Shown: positions 45,683-58,344, counted from the first letter of the stretch. The stretch is 64,000 bases of DNA from Polyodon spathula (GCF_017654505.1 NC_054553.1:12699049-12763048), one strand, 5' to 3'. The notes: generated from the letters alone by a model not told the origin. Program-made: numbers and translations.

Positions 45683-46219
45683 TGTTACAAGCAATACAGC
45701 AGCCTGTTTTAATCCACGGGTTGATGCTGATATAATAATAGTCCTGTTCTTTTTCATCCACACATAACACAAACACCAGTCCACAGTGCGTGCTCTAGTG
45801 TTCATAATGAAAATACAGTTCTTTAGTGATACAAAGTGCAGTGATGTTGTCCAGGTTTAGTACTGGCCTTTGGAGACATGTTAGCCATCTAAATAACAAA
45901 CAAGTACAATTTACACACGACAAAACAAACATAAAATCACGGTTCACAATACAGTTCTCCTTTCAGTCTAGCATTAACCATAGCAAAGGAACAGCTCACA
46001 TCACTCTGTCCCCTTTTATACCATATATCATGACCCCTTGGTTAACGAGTGCAACAGCTCCTCCAATCCGCGGCTGCCACATTGTTTCCCTTGGGTCGAT
46101 GATTTAGTGTACGGAGCTCGGCCCCCTTTCTGTATGACCAACTTCCGCCTAACCCTGGGAATGGATTGTCTGGCCATACAGTACAGGGTACTCTGTTCCC
46201 ATTACACAGCGCCCTCACA
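45683..46219 (-). mobile_element. LTR-like repeat, copy 2
   Basis: Related along its length to 25430-26075. On the minus strand it has a clear TATA box GGTATAAAAGGGG (plus 46012-46024). The suggested ends are TGTTACAAGC and CCCTCACA on the plus strand. No target duplication was found. It may have landed just downstream of the Myb/SANT-like frame. Confidence 0.5.
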
Positions 46220-46326
46220 GGTCGGGAGGGAGATGCATCACTAAGAATCACTTTGTTTCTGTCCATGGTTTACTAAGAGGTTTCCAATATACACTAGCTG
46301 TCCTCTAAAGCACTCCTCCCACCTCA

Positions 46327-46470
46327 CTAACCCTAACCCTTTTCTGATACTTACAAATATTGTGTAAAAAGAAGTGCATTGTAACTATACATACTGTAAT
46401 AACAGTGTAATGATGTGTAAGTACATGCGTATTTACTAAGTGACTACACAGTACTTAAAGACACTAAACG
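46327..46470. mobile_element. palindromic MITE, half copy
   Basis: CTAACCCTAACCCTTTTCTG followed by ACTATACATACTGTAATAAC and a terminal TTAAAGACACTAA. It corresponds to one arm plus the telomere-like centre of the MITE family. Confidence 0.65.
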
Positions 46471-47619
46471 TGTTGCCACGTGTTGATTGCCACTGGTTAC
46501 AGTCAGGCATGGTTAGGGACTATGCTTTGAAATACCTTTTTATTGACGTCTATATTGACCACAAAACAGTTTTCTCTTGTGACCTAAGCTGGAATCATCT
46601 TCCCTGTGTTTAATATGATATTGTTAGAAGTACCAGTACCTAAAATCACATTCCAGACACTTTAGACCCCAACGCTGCAGTTGGATATAGGGATGAAATC
46701 TTTCCGCCACTCATTCCCAGCTAAAGGAAATTAATACAGTACATGTATTGAAGACCAAGCTGATTTGTTTCACTTGATCCAGGGTTCTCTCAGTGAGTGC
46801 ACTATTACATTGCTATTAATAAGTTAGTAGAATACACTCAAACCCTGCAGTTAAAATACCATGTGACAGGGAGAACCTGGAGTCTGGAGGCCCCTGTTAC
46901 AGACTGCCTCACAATTAAGGCCACAATCTTGTTTTGTTTTTCTGATGGATTTGAAATAATATACTATTACTTTAATAAAAAAGGATTGTTTGATAAATGT
47001 AATCATCATTTCAGATATGTTTTGTACATAAATGCAAAAATAACCAGACTAAGCCTCAATCTTACCCTATGGACCTGCTTTGTTACCTTCAATCCATCAG
47101 CTCAATTAAGAACACAAATAACTGTAAATATATATACTTTGTGTCATATTATTGAAATCCCCTGAGCAACTTAACACCTGACACTATTCCTCATTAGAAC
47201 ATTTATTTTTATGAGCTGATATGAAGCTTTGCAGCATATTTCCCCTGGCCTCTGTAAATGAATAGAGCTTGTAGTATTTGAGAAATTGTCACTGTAGGCA
47301 GGTCGGGTAGTTAAAAAAGGAAAAAACACAGTTTCAAAATAAAAAGAACAGTGCTTTTTAGAGAAAGCTCTTAAACTTGACTTGTTGCTTTTGTGAGCTT
47401 GTTTCCTAGTGCTTACACACTCTCTCTCCCTCGCCTTCTTTGATCTATGTAACCTTTTGCAGCTGTGTGTCTCTACTTCATTATCAGGAGCTAATCACTC
47501 TGTCAAAGCCTACATTGCTTAATTAAATTACCAAAATTGATTTCACAAAACATAACAACATTACATTCATTACAGTTTAAATTAATACTTATTAATACTC
47601 TATCATTAAGGAATGTTTT
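46471..47619. other. non-coding stretch, nothing recognised
   Basis: The 122-codon frame at 46797-47165 is AT-rich and has no recognisable domain. Confidence 0.4.
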
Positions 47620-47805
47620 TGTAAAAGCATAGGCAAATGTGATAAAGTATACTAAAAGCATGATAAACATTAGGGAAGTGTGATCAAGTATTGAAAAAGT
47701 ATGGTAAAGCATTGGAAAGCATGAAAAACTCCAGATATATGTGGTAAGGCATTTTAAAAAACATGGCAAACCATTGTAAACTATGGTAAATCCAAAATAT
47801 AACCA
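47620..47805 (-). repeat. GTAAAGCATGG degenerate repeat, copy 3
   Basis: AAGTATGGTAAAGCATTGGA, GCAAACCATTGTAAACTATG and similar motifs. This is the longest copy of the family in the window. Confidence 0.65.
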
Positions 47806-50460
47806 AGGGAAGAGCACAGGTAAGATGCAAAATGACTGTGGTAAATGTTTATGAAGGATCCATCATCTTTCAAAAAACCTTGCAGACTCGTCACATCAAA
47901 CAGACTGGCTGAAGCTCAAACACAAACAATGCACATGGTTTTTGAACACAGCAGAGTTCAGCCATGTGAAATATACCATCTGGTATACAAATCAAGCACT
48001 GTATCCAGATCAGGATAAAAGTGCAGTTGACTGAGGTTTCTGAATCTCAGTTTGACCCTGGCTGACTCGGATTAGATCCACAGCCAGCATGTCTGAAAAT
48101 CGCTGCTAATGGGATGACATCCATGTCGATATTTCATTGCAGCGCTCAACTGCATAGGAATTGAAAGCAGCTGGCCACTCTGGCTCTTTGGCTTAAGCAG
48201 GTCTATTTGCTGGGTTCAGCCCCCCTGCAGCTACATCAATTAGGGACACTATTACAAATCTTGGTCCCCATAACGCAAAAACAAAAAGTCTCCCTTTTGT
48301 CATTTTCGCAGTTATTAATAAAGTGCATATACTGTACAGTAGCCAACAATATAATTCCAGTAAATCTTACTTAATATGCATTACCATCTCTTGGTAGATC
48401 TCATATTGTACTATATAAACGATGCTAACATTATCAATTAATCAATTCCTTTATTTAACCAGGTTCTGATTTACAATGGTGACCTGACCAAGAAGGCTCA
48501 CACTCCAGCCAATACAATGTACTGTACAATTAGCATCCAAAAGAGTAAACTCAGTGTTGTTATAACAACATAATGCACACATACAATAATTACATCAACT
48601 GTGTCTTCAACATCGGTCAAAGGCAAATCCAAGTTGTGACTGAACATGTTAGCAGGAAGTAAACTGGCTCATTTCAAATCCTTTTTAAAGTGTTCCAAAT
48701 CTCTGCTGGTGTGTTTTATTTTCAAAAGTTTATTTTCATTTTTTAGTTGCTATTAGTGATGCAAAACATTGGCGAACGGCTTTACTCTTTTCAATTCTAC
48801 ACTGCCAGTTATGAAGGAACACAGTTGCCATTAAATATGCAAGCTGCATCTGGCCTTCTTGAAAATTATTATTTTGAAATCTTCTTGGGCTTATTTCTCT
48901 TTAAAGTATACATTTTTGTCAAGAAAGATTTAATAGAAACTAAACTTCAAACACAAACTCCCAGAAAATCGATGCATTGGCTCAATATACCATGCAGAAC
49001 ACTACAATATGCATATTTACAGCTTCCTTGTGTTTTTTAATGAATACAATGTACAGTTTAGTAATATTTGAAAATACATGTTAAGAATGAACACTGTTGT
49101 AATCTATACCTATTTTGAACTACACAGATAAAAGGCAGACGTATATGTTGTAACGTTGTTTGTATTTGAATGCTTATTTCTCCCTTTCAAGTGCTATTTA
49201 TAGACTCCGTTCAATTGAGATGAAATGGTATTTGGACATTCTGTAGCACAAAGTATTGATCAAAGTTACATTTGGCAAACTTGTATACAAGATCCTGCTA
49301 ATGTTGTATTTACAACCATTGTGGGGGAAGTGTGTCACTCACATCTTCAGATACATATCTTACTGGGGGGGGGGGGAGTAGGGTAATTAATACACACAAC
49401 ATATGGCACCCTGGAGTCTTGTTTCTCTCAAGCCCATGCTAATGTAGTTTTTTACCAGGGCACTGGCAATCGAAATTGAAACTCCTCAATCATTTAGCTG
49501 TTGATTCACCACCTTAATCTTGTGCAGGCACCTACCTGTGTAATATTGTATTGATATTTTCAATCCTGGGGTCTCATAATGTTGGCACAGCAGAATTTCT
49601 ATTGCATGGTAATTGTTTTTTATGATTCTCTAGTTTAAACATTTCAACGGCACAGCCAGTGCCAAGACAGATCCTTTGTCAAGAAACGCCTGACACAGCT
49701 TTTGAGAAACAGGGGTTCTCAGATTGTGAGAAGCAGGGGTTTGAGCAGCTTAGTAAATGTCGTCACATTTTAACTTTACGTTTTTCTAGATATCTGCTTA
49801 TCTTTTGTAATGGAACGTTATATTATTTAGCATACACTACTGGCAGTATCAGATTGTGGGGGTAGATGGAGGTGTCTCTGTTTGTAAATCCATCCGTCTG
49901 TAGATACCACTTACATTTTCACATGTATCTTGAGAACACATTCAAATTATTCCACATTCTGTACAGCAGTCACTTTAATAAGCACCTCTGTATGCTGTAC
50001 TATCCTGTATGTATTGTTGATATACTGGTATATCATGGTCATTCACTTTTTCATCATACTGATTGATTTACAGCCAAGGTTGTATCTTATTGGCATACGT
50101 GTTGTTTGAATTGCTGTCAAACTCAAGTTTTGTAACATGGTGAAAATGTTGAAAACCTCAAACATTGCACCGAAAATCCACTGCTGTATAGAATCAACAC
50201 AGAGTTCTTATTGTGTTCAGATTCTCATTTTCCTTGTGTGCACCCTTGAAGTTGTGCACCCTGCGTTATTAACACCCTAAATATATTAATATCGCATTCT
50301 AACAAAGCAGCTTTCAAACAAAAGCACCAAAGCTGTCTACTTCATGATCTGAATCACTGCCAACAATGAGGAACATTATTCACTTACCAATAAAAACACA
50401 AACTGTTAGTAATCTGTACTTATCTGTCTGGGCATTCATTTATCAACAAATGTATATGCC
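47806..50460. other. non-coding stretch with one old repeat tail
   Basis: Apart from 48435-48530 and a short G run at about 49367, nothing is recognised. Confidence 0.4.
48435..48530. repeat. TTTATTTAACCAGG fish repeat tail
   Basis: CCTTTATTTAACCAGG, TTCTGATTTACAATGG and TGACCTGACCAAGAAGGC in this order resemble a very common fish interspersed-repeat tail. It is short and degenerate. Confidence 0.45.
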
Positions 50461-51064
50461 TGTGGCAATGTTGCCGAGCCCCTGGGTGTATTTCTATGTT
50501 GTATGTTACGTGTAATGTGTTAATGTTGGTGCATAGTCATTGGTACACATGTAATATGGGTTACGAGCAAAATGTATATTTGTATTTAGGCACGAGGATT
50601 TCACAGCACTTTATGTGCAGGTAAAATGTAATAATATGCGAGCACGGGGAATTGCACTTATTAATTCACGTGCAGCTGTACCGAGACTCCAATTCAATGA
50701 TTGATTAGCAATCGAGTCTCGGTGCAGCTGCTTAAAAGCAGCTTGTTTTCACTTACTCGGGGTTGTGTGTTCGGTGAGTGGAGAATGGGTGTGGAAAGGA
50801 GAAAGTAAAAAAGAAATGTAAATAATTGATTTCAGCTCACCGTGTTTGTCTGTGTAGTCCGTTTTGTTTGTTTCTTTGTTTTGGCTAAAGTGCTGTTTCC
50901 TGTGTTTTGTTTGTCTTACAAGCTTTTATTTTTCTGTCTGTTGAATCATTAAATGCTGAGCGCAACTAAGCGCTCAGCTTCACCAAACTCCACCTCTCTG
51001 TGTCTCTTCTGTGTTGGTTCCTGTTTCTGGGCTGACGTCACCCACTACAGCTGTCTTTGTGACA
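50461..51064 (+). mobile_element. solo LTR of the proline-rich element family
   Basis: Starts TGTGGCAATG and ends CTTTGTGACA, matching the LTRs at 14974 and 17748 throughout in the opposite orientation. The flanks are ATGCC (50456-50460) and TTGCC (51065-51069), a duplication with one mismatch. A 17-bp stem with one mismatch (arms CAGCTGTACCGAGACTC, 50673-50689 and 50714-50730) ends exactly where the TATA-like CTTAAAAGC begins (50731). Confidence 0.85.
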
Positions 51065-51463
51065 TTGCCTTATAATTAAATCAACCAGAATGAACACTGA
51101 TGAATGAATACAGTGTATTAAATCAATCGCTTTATGTAGGTACATACAGTATGCTGTTACTTTAATTACTATAGAGATAGCTCTGCCCATCTACATGATG
51201 CATGTATGAGACTAGTAGGATGATTCTGCATTGTTTGAGTCTGTGATTTGACTGTTAATATACAGGAACTACATTTCCCTTGGATTACAACTTGAATTTG
51301 TGGACTTCATTAAAAAGGCTTCTCTCGGATAGTGAGGCTGCAACCATTACAGTCTCAACTGTCAGTAACCGTCAGTGGACACTTACACAGCACAACATCT
51401 TTGAAAGTGGTGCACAGGACAAGATGGCAGGCAGGCAGGGTTCTCATGTGTGGTTTGTTTTTT

Positions 51464-51468
<5 letters not shown>

Positions 51469-51500
<32 letters not shown>
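51469..51500. repeat. (TC)n microsatellite
   Basis: About 32 bp of TC dinucleotides. Confidence 0.95.
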
Positions 51501-51502
<2 letters not shown>

Positions 51503-52530
51503 GACAATAGCCAGTACCACTGTCTCTCATCTTTTCATGTGCACTAAATTCCCATAATACAAATAGAGATCAGCCTGTTGTTTTACACTATTGATGGATT
51601 TTTCTTGTACCAAAAAGCAAGCAAAAAAATGTCAAAAGAACACTGCAAAGGTAAACAAGAGGGATCCAACACCATCTTTTATTTTTAACATACAACATTA
51701 AAAAGGATTATACATTAATACATTTGCTCAGCAAAATGAATTTTTGTCATTATTTTCTTATTTTTTCTTTTTAATATATATATTTTTTTATTGCTGTAAA
51801 AAAAATGTATTAGACCCACCATTTACAAGATCTTCCATATCAATGTGAATAATAAAAAAGTGCATCTTTATTTAAAAGAATGTCATTTACTGTAATAGGT
51901 TATTTCATTTTTAAACCCACCACTGATATCAAAAGTTGAAATAAAATACACCTCTGTGCTTATGTTTCAACACTTTGGGCCACTTAATAGCAATTTACAT
52001 CTCTGATTTCATCTGCCTCCCTCCTAATGTTGTGTTTTATTTTTACTTCTAAGAACAAGATCAGAGGAAGATAGGGTGTGGGTGCTGCTGGATCGTTTCC
52101 AAGTGCTCTTGGGTTAACACAGTTTGTCGTTTTGAGTATACCAATATCAAACCTCCTCATTCCAAATGGGCGGGGAGTTTCTGTCCTTTACTCTCCATTC
52201 CTGTTCTATTGTTTCAATGGAAAGAGCAGTCATGCAGGACCCTTCACTGCAGGAAATCTGTCAGGATCCAAGCAGAGAGGAATTAGCTCACAATGTACAG
52301 TATTTATTTATTTTTATTAAATACATGTTTTTTTTTTTTTTCTGTCCCTATTCACAAAGCTGGTTTAAATACAGAAAAAAAAACACCCAACAACATTCTA
52401 TCGCCATGGAAACCATGAAGGTTACAGCAGAAGAAAGCAAAGTAAAAAGATTTTTAAAAAGCGATTTATTCAAGTTATTGAGAATGAAAATTAAAAAGAA
52501 AACAAAGACGTATTTTTTTTAAAGTAACAC
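51501..52530. other. AT-rich non-coding stretch
   Basis: Many A and T runs. Nothing recognised. The 118-codon frame at 52166-52522 is lysine-rich translation of A runs. Confidence 0.45.
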
Positions 52531-52533
52531 CAC

Positions 52534-53440
52534 TTTTTTTTTTTATTTACATTTTTATAGCGCCTTTAACCAAGGTGCTTTACAAATTTAGATAAAATGG
52601 TACAATCAAGAATACTGGGTGAAAAAAGAATGTAAGTTATTGGGCTAGGGTGGAAAGAGGGCCAGAGGCTAGGTCAGGGTCAGGCAAGCAGGGTCATAGC
52701 AGGAGGTCAAGGGCCAAGATTATTTGTAGTATGGGCTAGGGAAAAGAGATGTGTTTTGAGGGAGGGGCGGAAACTACGTAGTGTGGGTGACTGTTTTATG
52801 TTCAATGGGAGCGTAAGGAACATAGTAGGTGATCAGTGCAGCCAGATAAGGTGGGACAACCATGGAGAGATTTATACACAAGGGTAAGGAATTTGAACAG
52901 GCAACGATAATAGACAGGGAGCCAGCGTAGGGAGAAGAGGAGAGGGTAGGTGTGGAAGGAAAAGGGGAGGTTGAATATAACACGGGCAGAGGTGTTTTGA
53001 ATTTGTTGTAATGGTGTAAAAGTGTAGGAGGGGAGGCCAGGGAGGAGGGAGTTATAGTAGTCAAGGCAGGTGAAACCAGTGGACCAAAAGTTTAGTAGTA
53101 GAAAAGGAAATTGAGAGTTGTATTTTGCAGATGATGAATGAGTGGAAACGGCAGGTGCATGTTATGGCCGAGATATGATCAGAAAGGGAGAGGGTAGTCG
53201 AAGATGACACAGAGGTTACAAGCAGAGGGCAGTGGAATAAGGGACAAGGGATGGAATGAGATGGTGGACAAGGTGGGGGGAAAAGAGGAGGAGGGAAAGA
53301 AAAGGATTTCAGTTTTTGATCGGTTGATGAGGAGGTATTGGTGCACCATTCAAGATTGGATAGCAACCAAGCAAGCTGATATACGGGCGGCAAGGTCAAG
53401 GGTAAAGGAGGGGAATGAAAAGAAAATCTGGGAAAATCAA
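52534..53440 (-). mobile_element. L2-clade LINE 3' end
   Basis: The minus strand encodes, with frameshifts, LDYYNSLLPGLPS, then LQQIQNTSARVIFNLP, a segment with RWLPV, and RSFRPSLKTHLFSLA. These are the C-terminal landmarks of L2-type ORF2. It is followed by a tail with AAAGGCGCTATAAAAATG. It is 5'-truncated, as usual for LINEs. Confidence 0.8.
52700..53400 (-). pseudogene. L2 LINE ORF2, C-terminal remnant
   Basis: The region after the reverse transcriptase fingers is split over two frames (53061-53399 and 52774-53064) by a frameshift near 53060. The sequence reads from QLAWLLSNLEWCTN through DYYNSLLPGL and the IFNLP motif to the SLKTHLF end. The catalytic part is absent. Confidence 0.75.
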
Positions 53441-53443
53441 ATA

Positions 53444-53730
53444 CAGTGTCTCTAATTACTATGTATTTACATAGTGGTTATTTAATAAAGATATGCACAT
53501 ACACATAATTACAATGTTATTATGTATAGTTACAATGTATTTAACATGAAATCTTTTTGCACGATATATGTAAGTACACAATTGTATCAGAAAAGGGTTA
53601 GGGCCAGGGATGGGGTTAGGGTTAGGGTTAAGGATAGGGTTAGGATAAGAGTTATATCATGCAAAAAGATCTACATATTAAATACATTGTAAGTATGCAA
53701 AATAACATTGTAATTATGTATAAGTGCACG
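53444..53730. mobile_element. palindromic MITE, copy 4
   Basis: Starts CAGTGTCTCTAATTACTATG, with paired arms CATAATTACAATGTTATTAT and AATAACATTGTAATTATG. The centre holds five GGGTTAG-type hexamers. It lies directly against the 5' side of the L2 fragment. Confidence 0.75.
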
Positions 53731-54794
53731 CCCTTATGGAACGAACATATCATGTTAATATATGGTGGAAAAGTATACTGCTTATATTTCCATATATAGA
53801 AATGGGCCCCCTTTTATATATTTTAAATATATGGGATATATTTAAAATATATTTTAGTCTGTAATCCATATATTTATTTTATGTAGCTACTATGTAAATA
53901 CACAGTAATAAGACATATTTTATGTAAAATCTTACTAGAATTGTAATATTGTACAGCAACTGCAAAAACTATAAGTGTGGCACATGAATAGACAAACAGA
54001 CAAGGCCCCTTCATGTATCCTCTGAATGTAATACTCTTAAGATCTGAGCTTGTCCCATAGAGTCACGACAACTGGGGGCTGCTGGGATTGTTTTGGATTT
54101 TTCTACATTACTGGGGGAGAAATTGGAAGTCCTGTCAACTTTCATAAGTTGCTGGGCTTTTTAATACAGTAATAACACAGTGCATAAAAAATTAAACTCT
54201 ACTCACACAGAACAGTTGAAAGTAGTGTAATTTTTTTAAATGCCATGTAAAACTGCTTGCTTACTGTTTAATATTCTCATTAATCGCACATCACAGCTGT
54301 GAATACAAAATTAGATCTATCAGTAACATGAAAATATCACCAAAATGGTTCTGATTCATCAAATGAAGTTTGATCATCATAAAACTTAATGAATAGTAAT
54401 TGGTGAATTATGAAGTAGCTGCACGGGCCACAGAAATGAGTTTGTTAGGAGTGTAGCCCGAGTATGTTTAAAGCCAGCACTCAGAAACAGTGAGACCTTT
54501 TTATGTCACAGAGCTCTTTCTAGGAACACAAGTTTGAATCAGCCATTGTACCTCATTCTGCATTCTCAAGGCCCATGTGACATGCCTTCCCAGTAATTCC
54601 ACTGATGTACATATCAGCCCAGTTTGTAGGAAAGCAGACCAGGGCATTCATGAACTATTTTTAACTTCAGGCTTCAGTGTGCTATTTAGAATTATGAAAT
54701 GAATATTCAAAATTTATATTATTTAAAGGTGACATTCACATTAAATTAAATATTGCAAAGTAGGAAAATTACCTTTAAAATTAGCAAAATTGCA

Positions 54795-54828
<34 letters not shown>

Positions 54829-55019
54829 ACATAGTTTTTGATACACATGGGGGGGGGGAAGAATGTGGCAATAGACAGGTGCATTTCTGCAAATATATTT
54901 TACCGTAGTTCCGTTAAAGGTAATTTTTGGTCAACAAAATTCCATAGACCCTTGCCCATTGATTTTTATAAAATAATTACAGGACTAATGTGATTAAGGT
55001 TTGTTTTGGGGAGCAAAGG
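53731..55019. other. non-coding stretch with a 32-nt G tract
   Basis: Includes G32 at 54796-54827 and a short G8-9 run at about 54851. Nothing else recognised. Confidence 0.45.
54796..54827. repeat. poly-G tract
   Basis: Thirty-two uninterrupted G. Confidence 0.9.
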
Positions 55020-55262
55020 GGCCATGACACTTTATTTTAGAAATGATAACCTATCAGCAAACCTGCCTGCCATTCAATCCTGGGCCTCTCAAGCAGAGAC
55101 GAACAATTGTATTGAATTGTGTGGCGTTTGTTTCTTTGATGCTGATTTCACTAATTCCATTGGGACTACAAAACTCAGGTCACTTGTGGCCTCGAGTCAT
55201 AGGTCTCCGGAGGTGAAATAAGGAGAAAACCAGGGAGTTATCCGACTGCGCCACCCAGCCCT
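55020..55262 (-). mobile_element. tRNA-derived SINE
   Basis: The minus strand begins GGCTGGGTGGCGCAGTCGGA, with an RNA polymerase III A box (TGGCGCAGTCGG). About 45 bp further lies GACTCGAGGCC, close to a B box. The body continues to TGCTTGAGAGGCCCAGGATT, which recurs at 12568-12628. No intact tRNA cloverleaf is claimed. The 3' end is approximate. Confidence 0.65.
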
Positions 55263-58200
55263 CTCAACACCACTGGGACTTCTATTAATCTGCAGCAGCA
55301 ATGTGAAAAATGAAGGGCTGCAAGCACAGTTCATCCACCATGAGAGTTCTCTGGCACTGATAAGCGAGTTCCTTTAAGCCACCACACTGCACTTGCATGG
55401 ACACTGTGCTGCTTTCCTGCAATGAGCTGTTCTGGGATGCTGCTTGGCATCTGTTCCCTTTGACAATGCAATGTATCACACAATTGGTGGTTATAGGAAT
55501 CTCTCTGGGGGTCATACAAAGCCGGCGCCTGGCTGTTTTTCCCCTTTGCTGTGTGGGATTATTAATAGAAAGTATGTCCCAACCCTCTGCCTCTAACCAT
55601 TTTTGACATTGTTGTCTGTCCAGAACCAAGCAACATCACTTTAAATGCTATCAGTCTTCCGCGCCACCCTCTGTTAGGACTGAAAATGAAAACTAAAGGA
55701 ACTTCTTAGGGGTAGATTCAAAAAGCACAGCCAGACTAAAACAGGTTTAAAGATTAATTAAAAGCTGATAAGTCAAATGGCTTGACGTGGGAAGAGAGAG
55801 GGCCAGTTGATTTAAGTTCTCAGTAATTAGGTTGCAGTGGTGCAGTGACAATTCAAATTGGGCATTTCAAATGAGTATGACACAGATGCAAGGAATATGG
55901 TTCAGAATGGTTATTTTGTGTCAGTAAACAATAAAAGTGTGCAAAACAGCTTGTAGTCTTCAAGCTTCTTAAAGGGGATTCACAGTCTCCCCTGATAAAG
56001 ATATAGACCAGTTTTCCAGCAGCAGGGCTTGTGCCTTATTGTAACACATGGCAACTTTAACAATCAGTGTTTGGTAGTACTATGTCACTGCAGTTTCTCC
56101 ACACTGTTCCTACAGCCTACGAGTGTTCCTGCTTATATGTCAATTGGGAGTTCATTAATCAGTCATGCCCAGGTAACACATGCAAAAGGATTTCCTTCTC
56201 TGCATTCTCATGAGACTGGGCTCTTCCGAACAGTTATATTGTTGCAATAACTGCAGTAATAACTGAACACCCTCCTCTGAAAATGAATGGTGGGGGAATG
56301 AAAAGAGCAGTTACAGATTCTTATAGCATACTGTTCTCTTTAAACAGTGAGACCACTTGATTGTCTTTCACTTCATTCACAATCATATTTTCAACACGTA
56401 ATGATTGTGCATTGTTTAGAGAGTGTGAATAGGGTCAAAATGACACACTAAAAAGTAGTTTTAGGATTTAATGTAAGTTTTCAATTACAGATGTAGTCCT
56501 AAAAAGAACCTCTTTGTCAAGGTCTTCTCTCTGCACCTATATGCGGCATTAAGCATTCCCGTGAGGGGAGCTTCTATGAGTTTGCAAAGCTTGTTTAAAA
56601 ATTGAAGCATAGCACCTTAACATCCCATGCTTGTCCTTTAGTCCAGCCCCAACAACCCCCATCCCTTTTTCCGAAGATGTGTCAGCCAACATATTAATAG
56701 CAAACTTGGCAAGTGTGGGGAAACATGGCTCTCCACTAGGTGTAGACAAGAGGACAGTTTTGTGCTAGTCTTCATCTGCTGTCAGATCTGGTTTAAGATC
56801 TGTCAAGTCAGTCACTTGTTACTGAATAAATTCCATCTAGGCTATTCAGTATACTCCCAAGAACAATGTGTGGTAAAAGCATTGCAAGCTGAACGATTTC
56901 TCCCACTATGCTTTAGCTACTTGGTTGAAGAACGCGTATACTCTTTTCAGAACAGTATTGTTAACTGGCATTTTATTGCTACTTTTCAGTGCCGTCACAT
57001 AGCCGTTAGCTCGCCTTGCTTTACTCTTGATCTGAGGTGTTTTTTTGACATGCTTCGTTGCGTTTATTTATTGCGTTTTTTTGAAATGCGTTTTTTTGAA
57101 ATGCTCGTTCTCCAGGGTTGGGGTTTTTGGCGGTTTGGGGCTTTGAGCACCGATTTGTAAAAATATTTCTAATGCCCCCCTTCTTCTTCCTGTTTCTTAT
57201 GTTTATGCTTTGCTGCCCCTGAAAGACACATTGTTTGCTCTATTCAAGCAAAATCAAACTGACTGACCTGGACGTTACTTGTGTCACCATGTGAAAGTGA
57301 GCGAGAGTAAGTTCCGGGTCAGCCAGTTTGATTTTGTGTGTACACAAGTGAGATCTGCTGCCTCGGTTGAAATGTCAGTGAGTGAAGTTCTTCCAGTTTA
57401 CACGCAATTCCATATCTGTTGGTTTTGGGTAGCTGCCTAGTTTGCCTATGCATCCAGCCCTGTTTGCATGATCTTATAAAAGCTAAACATATGATTGATT
57501 TAATTTGGCATGCAGGATTGACATTGTAGTTTTTAAAGCCGAGGACAGACAGGCACCAAATAATTCAAATAGAAATTTCAATAAATCATCAATAAAGTGA
57601 TCTAAATTAGAAGTCATGCCCCCTTTAGAATCAGTAGCAGCTGCACAGTGTAGTCTTGTGCACAGACCAAGTAGTACCACTCTAAACATGCACTGCACTG
57701 GTAGCAACATATACAGCTACGTTTGGATTGAAGAATGAGGTTCCTTCTTTCAGCGACTTTTGTCAAGAAAACTTGTATCCGAAATAAATGAAAGCTCAAG
57801 GCATACCATAAATATTTGCAATTTAAAAAAAAAAGTTTTCAATCAAATTTCTACGGGCTTAATTAGCTTTATAAACGTTTTCTTTGCATATAGTTTTCTG
57901 TTGTAGCGACATGACTTAGAATTAGGCTGCTGCCTATCAATACATATTTTTAGCAAACTGTGATATTGTTTTCAAGGGACTTCTAGGCTCTATCATGGAC
58001 TGAAAAATTAAAATAAATAAAAACATATATATCACTCACCTTTTAGAGTAATGTATTGGGCTGGAGTTCTTCATTAGAACACCATGAACCTCTTAATTAC
58101 ACAACAGCTCTTACCACTTTCAGTTCATGAGTCGTTTCTGACCAGCTGATCTGAGGACATGCCATAATGGAGTGGGGTGGAGATACTGGTATCCCATGTT

Positions 58201-58278
58201 AACATGGGAATAATAGACATCTCTACCATTTGCCGTTAATTTCCTTAGCTTGTATATCTCCACCCTGAACGCATACAA

Positions 58279-58280
<2 letters not shown>
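55263..58280. other. non-coding stretch, nothing recognised
   Basis: The overlapping frames at 55285-55629 and 56762-57160 have no recognisable domain. A small GCGTTTTTTTGAAAT duplication lies near 57075. Confidence 0.4.

Positions 58281-58344
<64 letters not shown>

Noticed and set aside
46797..47165. 122-codon frame as an exon
   Set aside because: AT-rich with no domain and no repeat or gene context.
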